Of a stretch of DNA of 64,000 bases, positions 25,431 through 36,889 are shown piece after piece. Below the pieces are notes generated by a model that ran no database searches, was not told the DNA's origin, and was given only the letters and a program-made list of their open reading frames with translations. The stretch is from positions 20,988,459 to 21,052,458 of the forward strand of contig OX388349.1 of assembly GCA_947579665.1 (NCBI GenBank). The letters run 5' to 3'. The stretch comes from Sympetrum striolatum. Its lineage: Eukaryota; Arthropoda; Insecta; Odonata; Libellulidae. The stretch's first letter is position 1; every line of letters begins with the position of its first letter. Made by a program: the position numbers and the translations under genes.

Positions 25431-28400
25431 CCATGGAGCGATATTTGCTGCTATTTGTACATCCTTTTTTGATAGAGAAACGATAGTTGTACACTCTCAC
25501 ATCATCAACGCACGCCCTGAAGATGATATCATAACTTCTAAATCGCGTTTACTTTTAATTTATATTTGGAGGAATTTCGTTTCAATTCCTAACTAAATCA
25601 ATTGGTTGCCCATGTTTCCCAATATTCTATCAGGTACCTTGGTCATGATAACCTTTCTCCAAAAATACTAACCAGGTGGCTTTCCATATCAAATATTACT
25701 TCCAATTATTTCTTATCAATATGAAACGGTTTTTTAATTAATTATAACATAAATAATATGGTATATATCTATAATATAATGTATAAAAATTGTCAAAACT
25801 GAATAATGGTTCTAAACCTTTCACTTTGCGATAAAATTGCTCCAAAAATATGTAGTTGTAATTGCTTAGATTGTGGTATTTAATGCAATTTTACCCTCCA
25901 ATTACTTCTATACTCTTTCTTTTCTAAATAATACAAGAAGTAAATTACTAGAGAAACATTGGAATATTGGGGTATTCTATCCAGAGTGAGAGTTGGTTGA
26001 AGAGGAGTAAGTAAAGTCTTAGTTCAATAATAACTGAATACATAATTTCAAATATAAATCACTATATGTATTTTAATTATTCTGAATTTTTTTTTATTTT
26101 TCCTAAGAGGTTTAACACATAAAACCTGAATATGAGAAGACATGACTACCATAGAACTGCTTTTATCGCTAAGCATATGTACCGTAGCAATTTTTCTTCT
26201 GTTCCAGGTAAGTTTTCATGAAATTATTATATTAATAAAGAGAAAATTATTTTCACCAAAAGCTGAAAAAAGGCATAACCTTCTTCCTAGATAGTTCTTG
26301 TTAAATTAACAAGATAGAATTCCATAAAGAACAAACTGGACAGTTAACAAAGGAACCTAAACATTTCGATTTATATGAAGTAATGTAGGCTATATGTTAC
26401 GATTCCCCTAAATAAATTCAAATATAGGATATATCAAATACAATTTCCATTGGATGAACGAAAAATCAAACATATAAACGATGCTAAATGATTAAATCTG
26501 AAACTCGCATCAACGTAATGTACCTGGAATATCCTTTCTAAACGAGTGTATCTCGAACTGTACCTTTGCCCTCCGAGCAAACCAAATAAACACCTTTGTC
26601 CGTATCGCTTCCTCTCTCTCACGTACTTTTCCATTTCGTGTGCACACGAGCATGCAAACCACCTTTGTTCCATTCCTCTTTTGAACGCCTAAGAACACGG
26701 GTTTCCCTCGTCCCTTTCTGTGACCGTACGCGGCTACACGTGTGTGCAAAGAGGAGCGATATTTATATGCTCATCTGGAAGGGTCTTTATGGTTATTTGC
26801 TCCGGCGCACGAGGGGAAGGGTACAAATGAGTGCGAGCCATGGAATAGAGTGAGAAATTAGGCCCCTACATTTGATTAATATTTCCTTAATTTTTCCACG
26901 TTCCTTAGTAAATGAATACGTGGGTGAGTTTTTTAATTCTTCAAGGTGAGAAACGTTGCTCATCTTCCCACAGGATATAATCAGAAAATGAAGCATATTC
27001 GTATCTCTAGGTTTATTAAAGTTTCAAAAAAGATCATTCCCTCATTAGTTGAATTAATCTCAACATTTTGAGGTCATTTATAGGCGGGAATTAAAAGGAA
27101 ACGTTGGCAATAAATTCTTTCTCATAGAGATATATTCTCTTTTCCAAATTCCACGATTATATCATTGATTCGGTAACATACATAAAAGGAAGGAATTTGG
27201 TAAAATAAAAAAACGATTTAGAGATTTTAAATGATGACGTCTTTAGCGATTATACTAATTTTGTCACCCAAATCAACTGAAAATTATAGCCTTCACATTT
27301 TCATTTAAATAAATGGATTCGAGTTTCAGCATAAAAATACCTTTCCAAAACACATTTTACCATCATTCAAATGAGATTCTTCAATCATAATCCTTATGTC
27401 CTTAAATTTCCTTTATTTTTAGTGATGGGATATCGATGACGTGATGACGATGATAATTATACAGCGTTCTACAGAGTAGCACGATTCTTCATCTTGTTGA
27501 AAATAACTTTTTACAACTTTAATTTCGTAAAATAATTAATTTATATAATTAACATTTCGTTTAATTCATATTTCAAACAAATATGAATAAATGCATTAGG
27601 CATAAAAGAACAACAGCGAAAGGAATATTCCCTCGCTTGGTATTCATAAACTACAATTTTCAAATATCATCCTTAGAACGGACAATCTGACTTTGTCACT
27701 TTCCATAATCTTGCTATAGATTTTGAAAAGGTGATCCCAAATTTAATCCGTCTCCACTCAATTGCAGGATATAGAATTTAATCCTATATATCAAAAGTGA
27801 GATGTTTGCCGAACTTGACGTCAGAGATGCTCTGGAATCTGGAGCAAATAAAGAACGAAATGTTCCCTGTGACTGAGAAATCAGATCTTTGTTTAGTATT
27901 GTTCAAAATTTTTGCTAACAGGATATGTCTTCAATGGTTCCCTAGGTTTCATGTGAAACGCATTTTGTAGCAATCCCTCACATGGTGTGAATTTTACATT
28001 GAAAATAAAATTAGAATTTTACGAAGCTGTAATTTTACTCGTACAAAAACAAAGTAGACCTGCTCGTTGTAATAAAAAAGCTACGGTTTTACCAGTATAT
28101 AAGATTTTAAAGCATGTGATTAGAATAAAATATTTAAGCTAAAATAAATATGTATAATATGTTGATAGCAGAGTGATATTAAAAAAAAAACGAAAACTAG
28201 AAAAATACCTATACGATAAAAAAGTAGTATATGGCAGAAGACGTAAAAATATCCCGATATGAATTCATATCAACATGAATTGTAAAAAACACGTATTTCA
28301 TATCTTTTAATAAAGGATCCTACTGCAATTTCAGGGAAAATATACCCAAATAAGTTATATATTTATAGCAAATACGTTTTTGTCGCGCGAGTTTACGGTA

Positions 28401-28600
28401 AAAGTTATTTCCTATCCATATTCCCTGAGAAAATGGTTTCTTAGGAATCTTAGTAGAGATAATAGTAAGTCTTCCATCATATGGGAATCTTTTGAGAAAT
28501 AGTGCTGGAAAAATCGAAGAAATATACATTAAAATGTATCTGTATATTATCTGCTCATTTTTTAGGAACGAAATGCGATATCTCGAGAAGGGATAAATAG
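25431..28600. other. AT-rich DNA with a small GC-richer islet at 26560-26850
   Basis: No recognised gene or element. The islet is open for 79-85 codons on both strands without recognisable content. Confidence 0.55.
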
Positions 28601-28603
28601 ATT

Positions 28604-28890
28604 GAATAGTGCATACAAAAAAGGCCCACGCTAAAATACAATCTTCCTCAATTCCAAATCTCCCATGCTCATTGATACAGAATTCATCGTAAATCCAGTT
28701 AAAAGCTCTCATCTTAATACTTCTACCAGGAACGCAAAATATGACGAAACGCCTCCAACTTTCCCATACACAAGTAGAATAATAGGCACAGAAAAGAGTA
28801 CAATTTCATTGTCAATTACAATCCTCCACCATTCCGTATCTCCACGCTCGTTGATGCGGATTTTCCCATAAAAACTCAGTTCTCTCATGT
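28604..28890. repeat. Diverged tandem duplication, unit about 180 bp
   Basis: The segment around 28641-28712 (ATCTTCC...ATTCC..ATCTCC...GCTC.TTGAT...CTCTCAT) recurs around 28821-28888, with upstream similarity starting at about 28604 and 28784. Copies differ by many substitutions and a few indels, so the event is old. Minus-strand ORFs over the two copies look alike only because the DNA is duplicated; indels shift the frame. Confidence 0.65.
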
Positions 28891-28919
28891 AACATGACCG
28901 GCTAATTTCGTATAACACT

Positions 28920-29560
28920 CCAGAGCTATTTGTTTACACTTTCACTTCCCGATTAGTATCGGCGCCACTCCCACACTAGCCATTTAATACCGCAACGCGC
29001 TGCCAGTTTAAGTAATTATCCGAACGCTCTCGCAACTCGCTTACCCCGCACGCATCTTTTTTTTACCCCATCCCTTTATCTCCCTTCCCTTTTAAATGCT
29101 AAAACACGTCAATTCGAACATTTTTCCATCCCTTCGTAATCGTAATTTATCAACGTCACTCAAAAATCAAGAATCACTCGCTGTGGAAAAAGCGGGAGAT
29201 GTGTTCGAGGAATGCCTTCCTCTTTTTAACCTCCCCTCCTCAGGTTAATCGCTCACGGCAGCGCATACATAACCCATGAGGTCCCCGCGTTTGTTTGATA
29301 TTAAGCGAGAATGAAAGTCCTTTCGTGACAGGTGTGGTTTGATTGGGACGACCAGGTTAGCGATGATGAGAGCTGATTGGGGAAAAAAGGGAGAAAGGTT
29401 CTTCGTGTCGCGTTTTGTTTGAGGATGGAGTACTTCATTCTAACAAGTGATTCGATCGGAATAATGCCGGGTGATTTGTGCGCTGACTTTACCTCTGCTC
29501 TCCAACTCTTTTCGTCTAGATAAACTGCCCGTAAAGTCTTTCGATAAAAATGAATATTGT
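28920..29560. other. GC-richer islet
   Basis: Moderate GC and CpG increase between AT-rich flanks (for example 28960-29040 and 29240-29530). No long ORF and no recognised element. Confidence 0.3.
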
Positions 29561-30820
29561 GATCGGTTTGCGTAGGTGAGAAATAAAAGTAAAACAGAAT
29601 AATATCTCCTTAGTTTTATTGAGACGAAAAGTTTCGGTAATCTAATAGAGGAGAGTTAATCTTTTACCTTCTCATAAACTCTATCCAGTCCGTCTGAACT
29701 GAGATTTTTGTTGTAAATTGAGTAATTTTCTAGCTTGGTAAGATTAAATTTATAATATTTAATATTTAACTAGCCAACCAACTAATGCTCTCTAACACAA
29801 CTATGGAAATAATCAACAAATCAACGATACTGAAGTTAAAAATCAAGTTCATGTAACGATGTTTAGTGCAACGATCATTGCTTAAATAGTATTTTTTTGT
29901 GTCTGTATATCATTTAAATTTAACGCTTTAATACATGTATCATAAGCATATGATAAAAATCATTTTCCTCTGAATTTAGTAAATATATTTCTTTGCTACG
30001 AACAACAATGGTAGTAACTTTATTAATGTATCACCACAAATATTTTCCATTTCTTTTTCCTTCACCATAATCCATATCAATCCTCTGGTCCTCCAAAAGT
30101 ATTCTCTCTTGTTACTATATATATGTAAAAACTTCGTCTTACTCGCACTTTTAACAAACTGATGATTGAAAAAAAACTAAAATTAATAGTGATAGCAGAA
30201 TGAAACACCAATTACTGTCTATAGGATCAACAAAAGAAGACAATAACTAAATAGTTTCCACAATCGGATCGACTTCAATCGAATTCAATCATACAAATTG
30301 GGAGTTACGTAGAATTTAGGGAAGAAAGAATAGATCAAGGAGTGTGTGTTTATAGTGAGAAGTAGCAAATCAGCATATAGTTCTGAATGATCCTAGCTAA
30401 AAGCTTAAATGGAAAAAATAGAAAATAATCTACTTGTGTTGAAACTCTTTGCAGGCTGGTACACCTTTATATCTGTAACATGAATGCGATAAAATGGCTA
30501 CGAATCGATTTCATTGGTTCGTGTACTTGACTTAAGCTAAGCTAAAGAAGGGATATGCAATAGTATAACTACCTGCGTATTCATAAATCCGAAAAATAAA
30601 CAAAATGAAGAAAATTGGCGTGAGTGAGACTCGAAACCAATTCTCTGTATCGCTTCATAAGCTGGATGCCTGAATGAGGACCGTGGCAACGGATGGTGCC
30701 GCTAATTCGGATCCACCACCCACTTTCTAGCAAAGCTTCCCGAAGAAGGAGTGACACAGTTTGGCAACGTGGCTCTGTATGTATAGAGATGTGATTCTCT
30801 GGGTACATCAGAGTATGATC
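29561..30820. other. AT-rich non-coding DNA
   Basis: No gene recognised. On the minus strand near 30625-30650, GGTTTCGAGTCTC resembles a decayed tRNA-type B box, possibly an old SINE; too weak to call. Confidence 0.5.
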
Positions 30821-31620
30821 CCTAATCACGTAGACTTTTTCTCTCGCGTTTATTCCTCGGAGTTGAAGCTAGGTCAACATACTCCCAGTCAATTTTCCCA
30901 CACGTACGTAATAGAATAACCATTCGCGGAAATAAAATCATCCTCGGTTCACATCGCTCCCTAACACGATAGAGATGTATATACAGCACCCTCCACAAAA
31001 AAACGAGTATCGCCATATAAATTTCGCGCTGCACACGGTCCATCCAAGTGCATCTCCGTCATATGCCAACTGCTTTTATTTCGAAAGAGAAAAATTGATT
31101 TATCCCACTCGGGGATCAAACAGCCGCTGTTCCGGTGCCACCCGAAACATTCCCGCGTTTATCTCTCCATTCCCCGCTCGTAGAGGTGGACCCGGCCGGG
31201 CCAAAAAAGGAAACAAAAGCCGAGCGCATTTGTTCGCGACCGATCGCATGAAAACAACGCCGGAGCGAAAAAGAGAACAAACACCACGCCCAGTTACACG
31301 CTTTAACTCTATCATTTACTCGTGACGGATTATTATTCGGAAAAAAATGCGAAATCACTGAACGGTTAAGTACCGATGCGCTGGGAGAGAGAGATAAAGC
31401 GGGCTTTTATTAAATATAAGCCGTGGGGGCGGGAGAGTCCGTGCATGGGCACGCACCCAAAACGACGATCACACAGCCGTCCACCTGGGGAAGCGTGCGC
31501 TCGAAGGAGCGGGTGATTCCCAGTGTGGCTTTGTCCGTGTGTGCGGTGGGTCGGAATGTGCGACAGATGAGTGGAAGAGGCGTGGGTCGGGAGATATGCG
31601 AGCGGAGGCAAAGGAAATGA
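30821..31620. other. CpG-dense islet
   Basis: CG dinucleotides are frequent (31141-31200 has seven). ORFs of 65-116 codons on both strands overlap one another without recognisable protein content. Ends abruptly where the following tandem duplication begins. Possible promoter or conserved element. Confidence 0.45.
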
Positions 31621-31915
31621 ATGCACAAGTCAACTTGGTTAGTACGGGTTAATTGTCGATAGTATCAGTATTCCGGTATGATGTCTACATTGAAATGAGA
31701 TTATTAATCCTCATAAATAAAAGGGTGAAACTCACTTTTGAGCTATTTATGGTACAAAGTATGAGAGCGAAGAAAATGAATGCAAAAGACAATGTCGTTA
31801 GTAAGGGTTAATTGTCGATAATATCATAATTCCCCTACAACGCGGCCACTCGGAAATATGAGAAAAATCAATTCCTAGAAGATAAATAGCTGAAATTCAG
31901 TTTTTTTCTCCATCT
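31616..31915. repeat. Diverged tandem duplication, unit about 160 bp
   Basis: AAATGAATGCA.AAG.CAA begins both copies (31616 and 31776), followed by GTTAGTA.GGGTTAATTGTCGATA in each. The second halves are also alignable (AATGAGA, AATCC, ATAAATA, TGAAA.TCA.TTTT). Two copies only. Confidence 0.8.
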
Positions 31916-34424
31916 TGGGTCATTTAAGCCTCCACGACAAAAATCTTTCGAAATTTCTCATGAAAGCTAACCTTCTTTAGCTTTATAAAATTCTTCATCT
32001 TCTTTACAAAATAAATTTGTTTCATTATGTAATATCCATTAGCAAAAAGTATCACCACAAAATATTTCATGAGGAATCCGTTTCAATAATATTGATGAAG
32101 GTCAGGCTTCTCATATTATTCAGGCGTCTACATCAAAAGAATAAAATTGATTCCTCACAAAAATGGTTAAATACACTATCTGCCCAATTCATCCTTCTTT
32201 GGTTTTTTAAGTCTTGACGGCAAATATTAATCGGTATGGATTCTCTCCAAAGGATATTGTTCTCAGACTGAAATTCTTTGTTTTCCGCAGGAGAGAAATT
32301 TGAACGATCAAATAATAATCTAGTTAATAGGTAACCCTAATACAGACTTGATCTAAAGAGGTACAAAAATTCCATTTCATATAATTTAAGAAGCATTACG
32401 CATGATAAAAACAAAAGAATGAAAATTTTCAAATTTATTTAAATTGAGATTTTTTAAAGGCTAAACTTTCTCAAAATTTCAAGGGTTTCCAATTGCCAAT
32501 CAATTATTATATTGATTATTTCATTGTAATTTGTGTTGTATAATTTTTTCCTCTCTATTTATACAAATTTATTTCAAAAGTTTAATTATTTCTAATTATT
32601 AATTTTTAAATAATTTTTAAACGCTTCCGCCAGACTTCTGTCGAGGTGCGACGGAAAACGCAAATAAATAAACAAACTGTTCTATTATCGCGAAATATTA
32701 TAAAGGAAAAAGGACACGATCCTTAATATCATTGATTTTTCATTGGCTTCCGAATCAACTCTTTCATAAAAACAGTATATTAGATAAAATAACATCAAAC
32801 ATATACAGTTTTTCCTCTCTAAAAGCAATCTAATTTCTTGTAATAAACTTAAAGACTGCAAAATCGTTACTGAATTGTTTAAGTGTCACCTTATTTTGGA
32901 AAGAAACTAAACATAGATGAAATGGTATTATTAGGTAGTTTTGGTCGTTCATTTACTAATGAAACCCTATTGTCACTTGTAAAATTACTCTGTAAAAACA
33001 CAGAATAAAATTAAGGAATAAAACCTAATATTTTAATCAAACGTAGTTTTGGAGTGGAATTCTTAGGAAAGAAATATGGTTGATAAAAAACATGTAAAAC
33101 ATAACAAGGATAGAGGACTAGCTTAAGAGGGAAGTTTAGCACAAATGCATCATATGATATTGGTAGTAATCTACTGCATCATGCACCATGGTCTTTGATA
33201 TGGGAATAATGCTACCGCGAGGAATCTGCCGCAAAATCTATTCAAGGGATGGCTTAAACTACAGCGCATAGAGAATCATTCAAATGTGCTAATAATGTTA
33301 ATGAAACGTCTAGCTATAGGGAGAGATAGATTCAACAGCATTGTTTATTCACGAAATGGGATATGCTACTCAAATCTGAGAGCCCAAACGGCTGTTGAAC
33401 GGCAGCTAAAAACATAACTGTAAGCACAAAGCGAATTCCATTAATTTCTGGAAGCTTGAATACTCAAACGTATCACATAGTCGATGCTTAAATGACATGC
33501 GATCATGACGGGCATTATACCGGCCAAAAAGCGATGGATCTCAAGCCATTAATAATTTACCATTTTTTATCTTATAAACATACAAAATTAACCAAATAAA
33601 AGAAAAATCGAGAAAAGGGAGGGAGAATAATTCTTTCGTTTTTAGGTAATTAATGCGTATCCTTTTTCTTTCAACCATACACGTTTCTATTCATTCTACA
33701 CATCATGGACTTAATGATACTGATCAGAGTCTCGATGATTTTCAAATAAAGATAATGGCAATATTGTAATTGGATTAAATACAACCCATTGCGACAATTT
33801 ATAAAGTTTTGAAGAGGCATTTTGTACATTATATATGCAAACAGACGTCCGTTTGGTTGGCATTAAAGGAATGGCTCTCAAAGAATGTTTAAGAAAAATC
33901 TGTTAGAGGGACTCTGACCTAAATATTGATTTCTTAAAATCTACTCTAGAATAGGAATCTTGATAGATAGAATATTCATCAATGTTCAACTCCCAATTAC
34001 TCTAACTAATGCTTCCCATGGACCATTCTACCTTCAAACACTAATGGCAGTCTAGCTTAGATATGATAACTAGTTAATAACTAGTTTTATGTAATGGTTT
34101 ATTATTGGTTATGTATATACAGTTTAAATATTCTTACAATGTTGTACAGTGGACTACAAGAATAACTAACTAAACTCTATACAACAAAAGATATATCACT
34201 ACCACGACGTCAAACACAGGTTTCTTATGGTAATAAAATTAGCTGTACATTGAAGTAGTTACAACGCAGGAATTTATATGTACTATTTTGCGCTATCCAG
34301 AAGAGTTCTTCCATATTTAACTTTATTTATTTAAATCTCTTTACAACTTCAGCCAGTATGAATTCTCAATATCTTACCGACAGTACAGATTTTTAATTCC
34401 ATTAGGAAATTTTGCAGTGAAAGA
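31916..34424. other. AT-rich non-coding DNA
   Basis: No gene, RNA or repeat recognised. Confidence 0.6.
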
Positions 34425-34959
34425 GTTTAGAGTTTTGCCATATCTCTTGATCAACGATATAAATTAAAATCAGAGGAGATATATGGGTCTAAAAGTGAGA
34501 GAAGGGAATAGCTAAATAAAGCCATTGAAAGTAGGGAGCAAGAGGTAAGACAGGCGAAAAAATTAAGGTTCAGTTGCTAGATGATGTAAAGGATGGGAAA
34601 AGTTATAAAGAATTAAATGAGAGGACTCTAAGTTAGAAAATATAAGGCTCCTAAACCTAACCTTTGGCGGAAGAGGATTCGAGTTTGAATCTGACTTTAT
34701 TTGAGCCCACATTTTATACCCATTTGACAGAACACAGCACCAATATTTCCTCCAATATCTTTCAACTTATTGCTGACATATAACAGGAAATTTAAGACGC
34801 ATGAATTAACCTTAAGGTAAAAATTTCATAAATATATCTGTACTTCTTTAAAAGTACGAGTTATACCCATTTCAGAGCAATCGCAATCCAATCACAACTC
34901 CTAGCATTCATTAAGCAGGGAGTTCTAAGACGCATGAACCTTACGAAATGTAAAAGTCT

Positions 34960-35166
34960 TCTGACGATATCTGGTGGAACTTATTCATAATTAAATGAAA
35001 AAGACAAAATCTGACTTTGTCCACAGAAAAGATATTTATTGAAAATGTGACCGATCTCGAGGAAGCTTTACCTGAAGATGAGGAAGCTACCTCGAAACCG
35101 GTCCTATTTTTAATAAATATCTTTTTTGTGGATGTACTCAGATTTTGTCTTCTTTCATTTAATTTA
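34960..35166. mobile_element. 207-bp foldback element (Penelope-terminal-repeat-like)
   Basis: The hairpin spans 34989-35165: arms share AATTAAATGAAA, AGACAAAATCTGA, TCCACA, AAAGATATTTATT and, near the centre, GACCG...CTCGAGG against CCTCGAAACCGGTC. A 29-nt asymmetric segment (34960-34988) lies outside the hairpin on the left. It is flanked by a 14-bp target duplication and sits within unit 2 of a dispersed tandem repeat. It has no protein-coding frame beyond open arms on both strands, so it must be non-autonomous. Hammerhead-like sequence in the arms and target duplications of variable length are known features of Penelope-like elements; that assignment here is inference. Confidence 0.8.
35072..35103 (+). 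ncRNA. Hammerhead-ribozyme-like motif
   Basis: CTGAAGA (35072-35078) matches the CUGANGA core. One extra T follows, then stem II GAGG (35080-35083) with CCTC (35090-35093) and a 6-nt loop, then GAAA (35094-35097), then CCGGTC: a two-pair stem III (AC with GT) closed by CG, ending in the GTC triplet with predicted cleavage after 35103. Stem I pairing with the upstream sequence is poor, and the extra base between core and stem II is off-consensus. Activity is uncertain; resemblance to the minimal type I form is clear. Confidence 0.45.
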
Positions 35167-35405
35167 AAATGTAAAAGACTCACTTCTATTTCTTACTTTC
35201 CTAAAGCCTACGTTTCATACCCACACAAGAAAATACCAAACCAAGCTTTCCCTCCCAATTCACGGTCAACGTTAACAGCAAATTTGAAATCACACTAACC
35301 CGCCGTCAGATAATAGACTCATTATGCGCCTAAATTACTACAAGTCCACGTTTCATACCAGAGCATGAGCACCAAACATTCCACCAATCACATTCAGCCC
35401 AGCTT

Positions 35406-36000
35406 CCGGACAAACCTCGGGCTCCAATTTCCGAATTACTTTCTCCGCAGCACGCTAATGCGCAAAAGTAAAACCGAATTTCCCCCTGTAAATTGGCAGT
35501 GGAATTGGGGAAACGAGATTTGTTCGAGATGGATCGGTAAAAGGAAAGGGTTGAGATAGATAAAAGGGGGATTATGTAGGGATGACGTGAGATGGACGGA
35601 AGGGACATCATCTGAGAGGGAGTATTAGGGGATGCTGGGAGGGTGGGAGAGATAAGGGAAGCAAGCAGGATGGCCAAAGCCGTATTGAGTGACACGTTAA
35701 TTTGGAATGACCGACCAAACTGATCCGTAGCCTCCGGAGAGGGCTTTTTTTAAAGCGGGGTTATATCCATACATTTATAAGTGAATGCAAATTAAGATTT
35801 CCTCCACGAGAGAGAAAAGTGGTGGACCAAGTGGAGGTTTGGCTTTTTACGGCCTAAAAGTGAGGCGTGTGGTTTCGGGTGACGTTTGTATATCCCCGAA
35901 ATGTCGTAGAGGGCAATCGCAAAGCCATGTTGTAAATTGGGAAAGAGCAGATTTGTGCGGGAATAGAACAAACGTGCCTTGAAGACTCAAAAGCAGGTAA
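35406..36000. other. GC-richer islet
   Basis: Higher GC with CpG, then a G-rich stretch (35560-35660) on the plus strand. A minus-strand ORF of 121 codons (35330-35695) partly overlaps the dispersed repeat and is not recognisable. Confidence 0.35.
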
Positions 36001-36266
36001 TGGCTTCTCTTCTTGGTTTCGGTGAATAGATATATATGAGTATAATATTGTAAATTAATTAGTTTTTGTGACTTAGGGGTCAGTTTGGGAATAATTATAA
36101 TATGAGAGAAAAGTAGAGGATATGCTAATTGTTGGAAAGTGATTTCTTTTGATGAATTAGTGGTAGATATTCAGGGAAATATGTATGAATGAAAAAGAAT
36201 ACAGACTGTCTGTTAGGGTTTTTCTATACTTAAATAAAATCAGCAATAGTACTTTTACAACTTATG

Positions 36267-36347
36267 TACACTCCTGGCCAAAATTAACGCAGCAGCCCCC
36301 TAGCGATCCTAACGGCCGGTGCTGCGTTAATTTTGGCCAGGAGTGTA
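36267..36347. mobile_element. 77-bp Tc1/mariner-type MITE with TA duplications
   Basis: Perfect 26-bp inverted repeats (36269-36294 and 36320-36345) beginning CACTCCTGGCCAAAATTA are separated by 25 bp and flanked on both sides by TA. TA target sites and termini containing TGGCCAAAA are characteristic of Tc1/mariner (IS630) elements. No transposase is present, so it is a minimal internally deleted copy. The identity of the two arms indicates recent activity or gene conversion within the hairpin. Confidence 0.92.
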
Positions 36348-36626
36348 CTTTCTCAAGTTTTATAAGCAGAATTTAGATGAAACCCAGGAAAAAATTTTGT
36401 ACTGCGCGGATTTTTATAGTCAAACTGTTTAAATATATTATTTTATGGTTATAAAGGAATAAAAGCAACAGATTTACAAGCTTATAGTTAAAATTATAAG
36501 TTACGGAAAACCAAGATCTCGAAAAATGTTAGTAATAATCAATTTTTATGTTGAAAAATAACAATTTGTACTTTTTCCACACAATGTGTACTTTTTTATT
36601 AAAAACAATAAATAGAAACAAAACAG

Positions 36627-36660
36627 GATTAGTTTCATAGATTGATCTCCATCATCAAGT
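36627..36660 (-). ncRNA. Hammerhead-like motif, left arm of 36.6 kb foldback
   Basis: Minus strand: CTTGATGA, T, stem GGAGA...TCTA, then TGAAAC and TAATC. The GAAA is intact; the GTC triplet has become ATC and the leading C of the core is T. Likely inactive. Confidence 0.3.
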
Positions 36661-36729
36661 GATTCCTATTTCCTTACTTTCCCACCAGTCTTACTTGAAT
36701 ATATTATGCTTTACGTTTTCGCTTGGTCA

Positions 36730-36763
36730 CTTGATGATGGAGATCAATCTCTGAAACTAGTCG
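36730..36763 (+). ncRNA. Hammerhead-like motif, right arm of 36.6 kb foldback
   Basis: Plus strand: C, TTGATGA, T, stem GGAGA/TCTCT with ATCA-type loop, GAAA, two-base loop TA within AC/GT, GTC, then GTG, which can pair with the CAC just upstream as a short stem I. Core position 3 is T rather than C, which in studied hammerheads abolishes cleavage. Good structural match otherwise. Confidence 0.4.
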
Positions 36764-36889
36764 TGTTTTGTTTCCATTTATTGTTTTTAATAAATACTGT
36801 GGAAAAAGTACAAATTTTTATTTTTCATCAAAACGTATTTCCACAAGACATCGCCAGAGACTGTGAATTGCATTCAATTTTGATGTATT

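Larger units (their letters stand above)
34946..35180. repeat. 14-bp target-site duplication around foldback
   Basis: AAATGTAAAAGTCT (34946-34959) and AAATGTAAAAGACT (35167-35180) flank the 207-bp foldback element and differ at one base. The corresponding site in the second dispersed repeat copy (about 40935-40948) is present once, which supports an insertion into a pre-existing repeat unit. Confidence 0.75.
34425..35405 (+). repeat. Dispersed repeat, copy 1, with ~145-bp tandem units
   Basis: Alignable throughout with 40180-41095 in the same orientation. The 5' part (34425-34710) shares TTGATCAA, GATATATGGGTC, GCTAGATGAT, AAAGGATGGGAA and GGAAGAGGA with copy 2. The 3' part is a degenerate tandem array whose units start TTTATACCCAT at about 34712, 34861, 35213 and 35351 (unit 138-148 bp once the insertion in unit 2 is removed). 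Units share AGAGCA, CCAAAC/CCAATC, AAGCAGGGA, AAGACGCATGAA and GTAAAAG. No coding capacity. The element type is unknown. Confidence 0.75.
36543..36834. mobile_element. 292-bp foldback element, hammerhead-like arms
   Basis: The left arm (36543-36662) and right arm (36727-36834) are inverted copies (shared blocks CAATTTGTACTTTTTCCACA, ATTAAAAACAATAAAT, AAACAAAACA, AGATTGATCTCCATCATC). The left arm has a roughly 11-bp insertion. The 64-bp spacer is unique. Inner arm ends carry TTGATGA...GAAACTAGTC-type motifs on opposite strands. The TTTTTCCACA block also occurs in the arms of the 35.0 and 53.1 kb foldbacks. No convincing target duplication and no ORF. Confidence 0.85.

Noticed and set aside
25510..25555. 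CCTGAAGATGATATCATAAC as a further hammerhead-like motif
   Set aside because: CTGAAGA is followed by a palindrome (GATATC), but no GAAA or GTC element occurs at the needed position.
28320..28918. Two minus-strand ORFs with similar N-termini (MRAFNW... and MRELSF...), looking like tandem paralogous exons
   Set aside because: The likeness comes from the 180-bp DNA duplication; indels between copies change the frame, and no splice or start context or known family supports coding.
30610..30800. Minus-strand GGTTTCGAGTCTC as a tRNA-SINE
   Set aside because: No A box at a suitable distance and no similarity to the SINEs at 40.7 and 42.6 kb outside this string.
34941..35298. Overlapping ORFs on both strands (80 and 93 codons) with mirrored peptide sequences
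   Set aside because: They are a by-product of the inverted arms of the 35.0 kb foldback.
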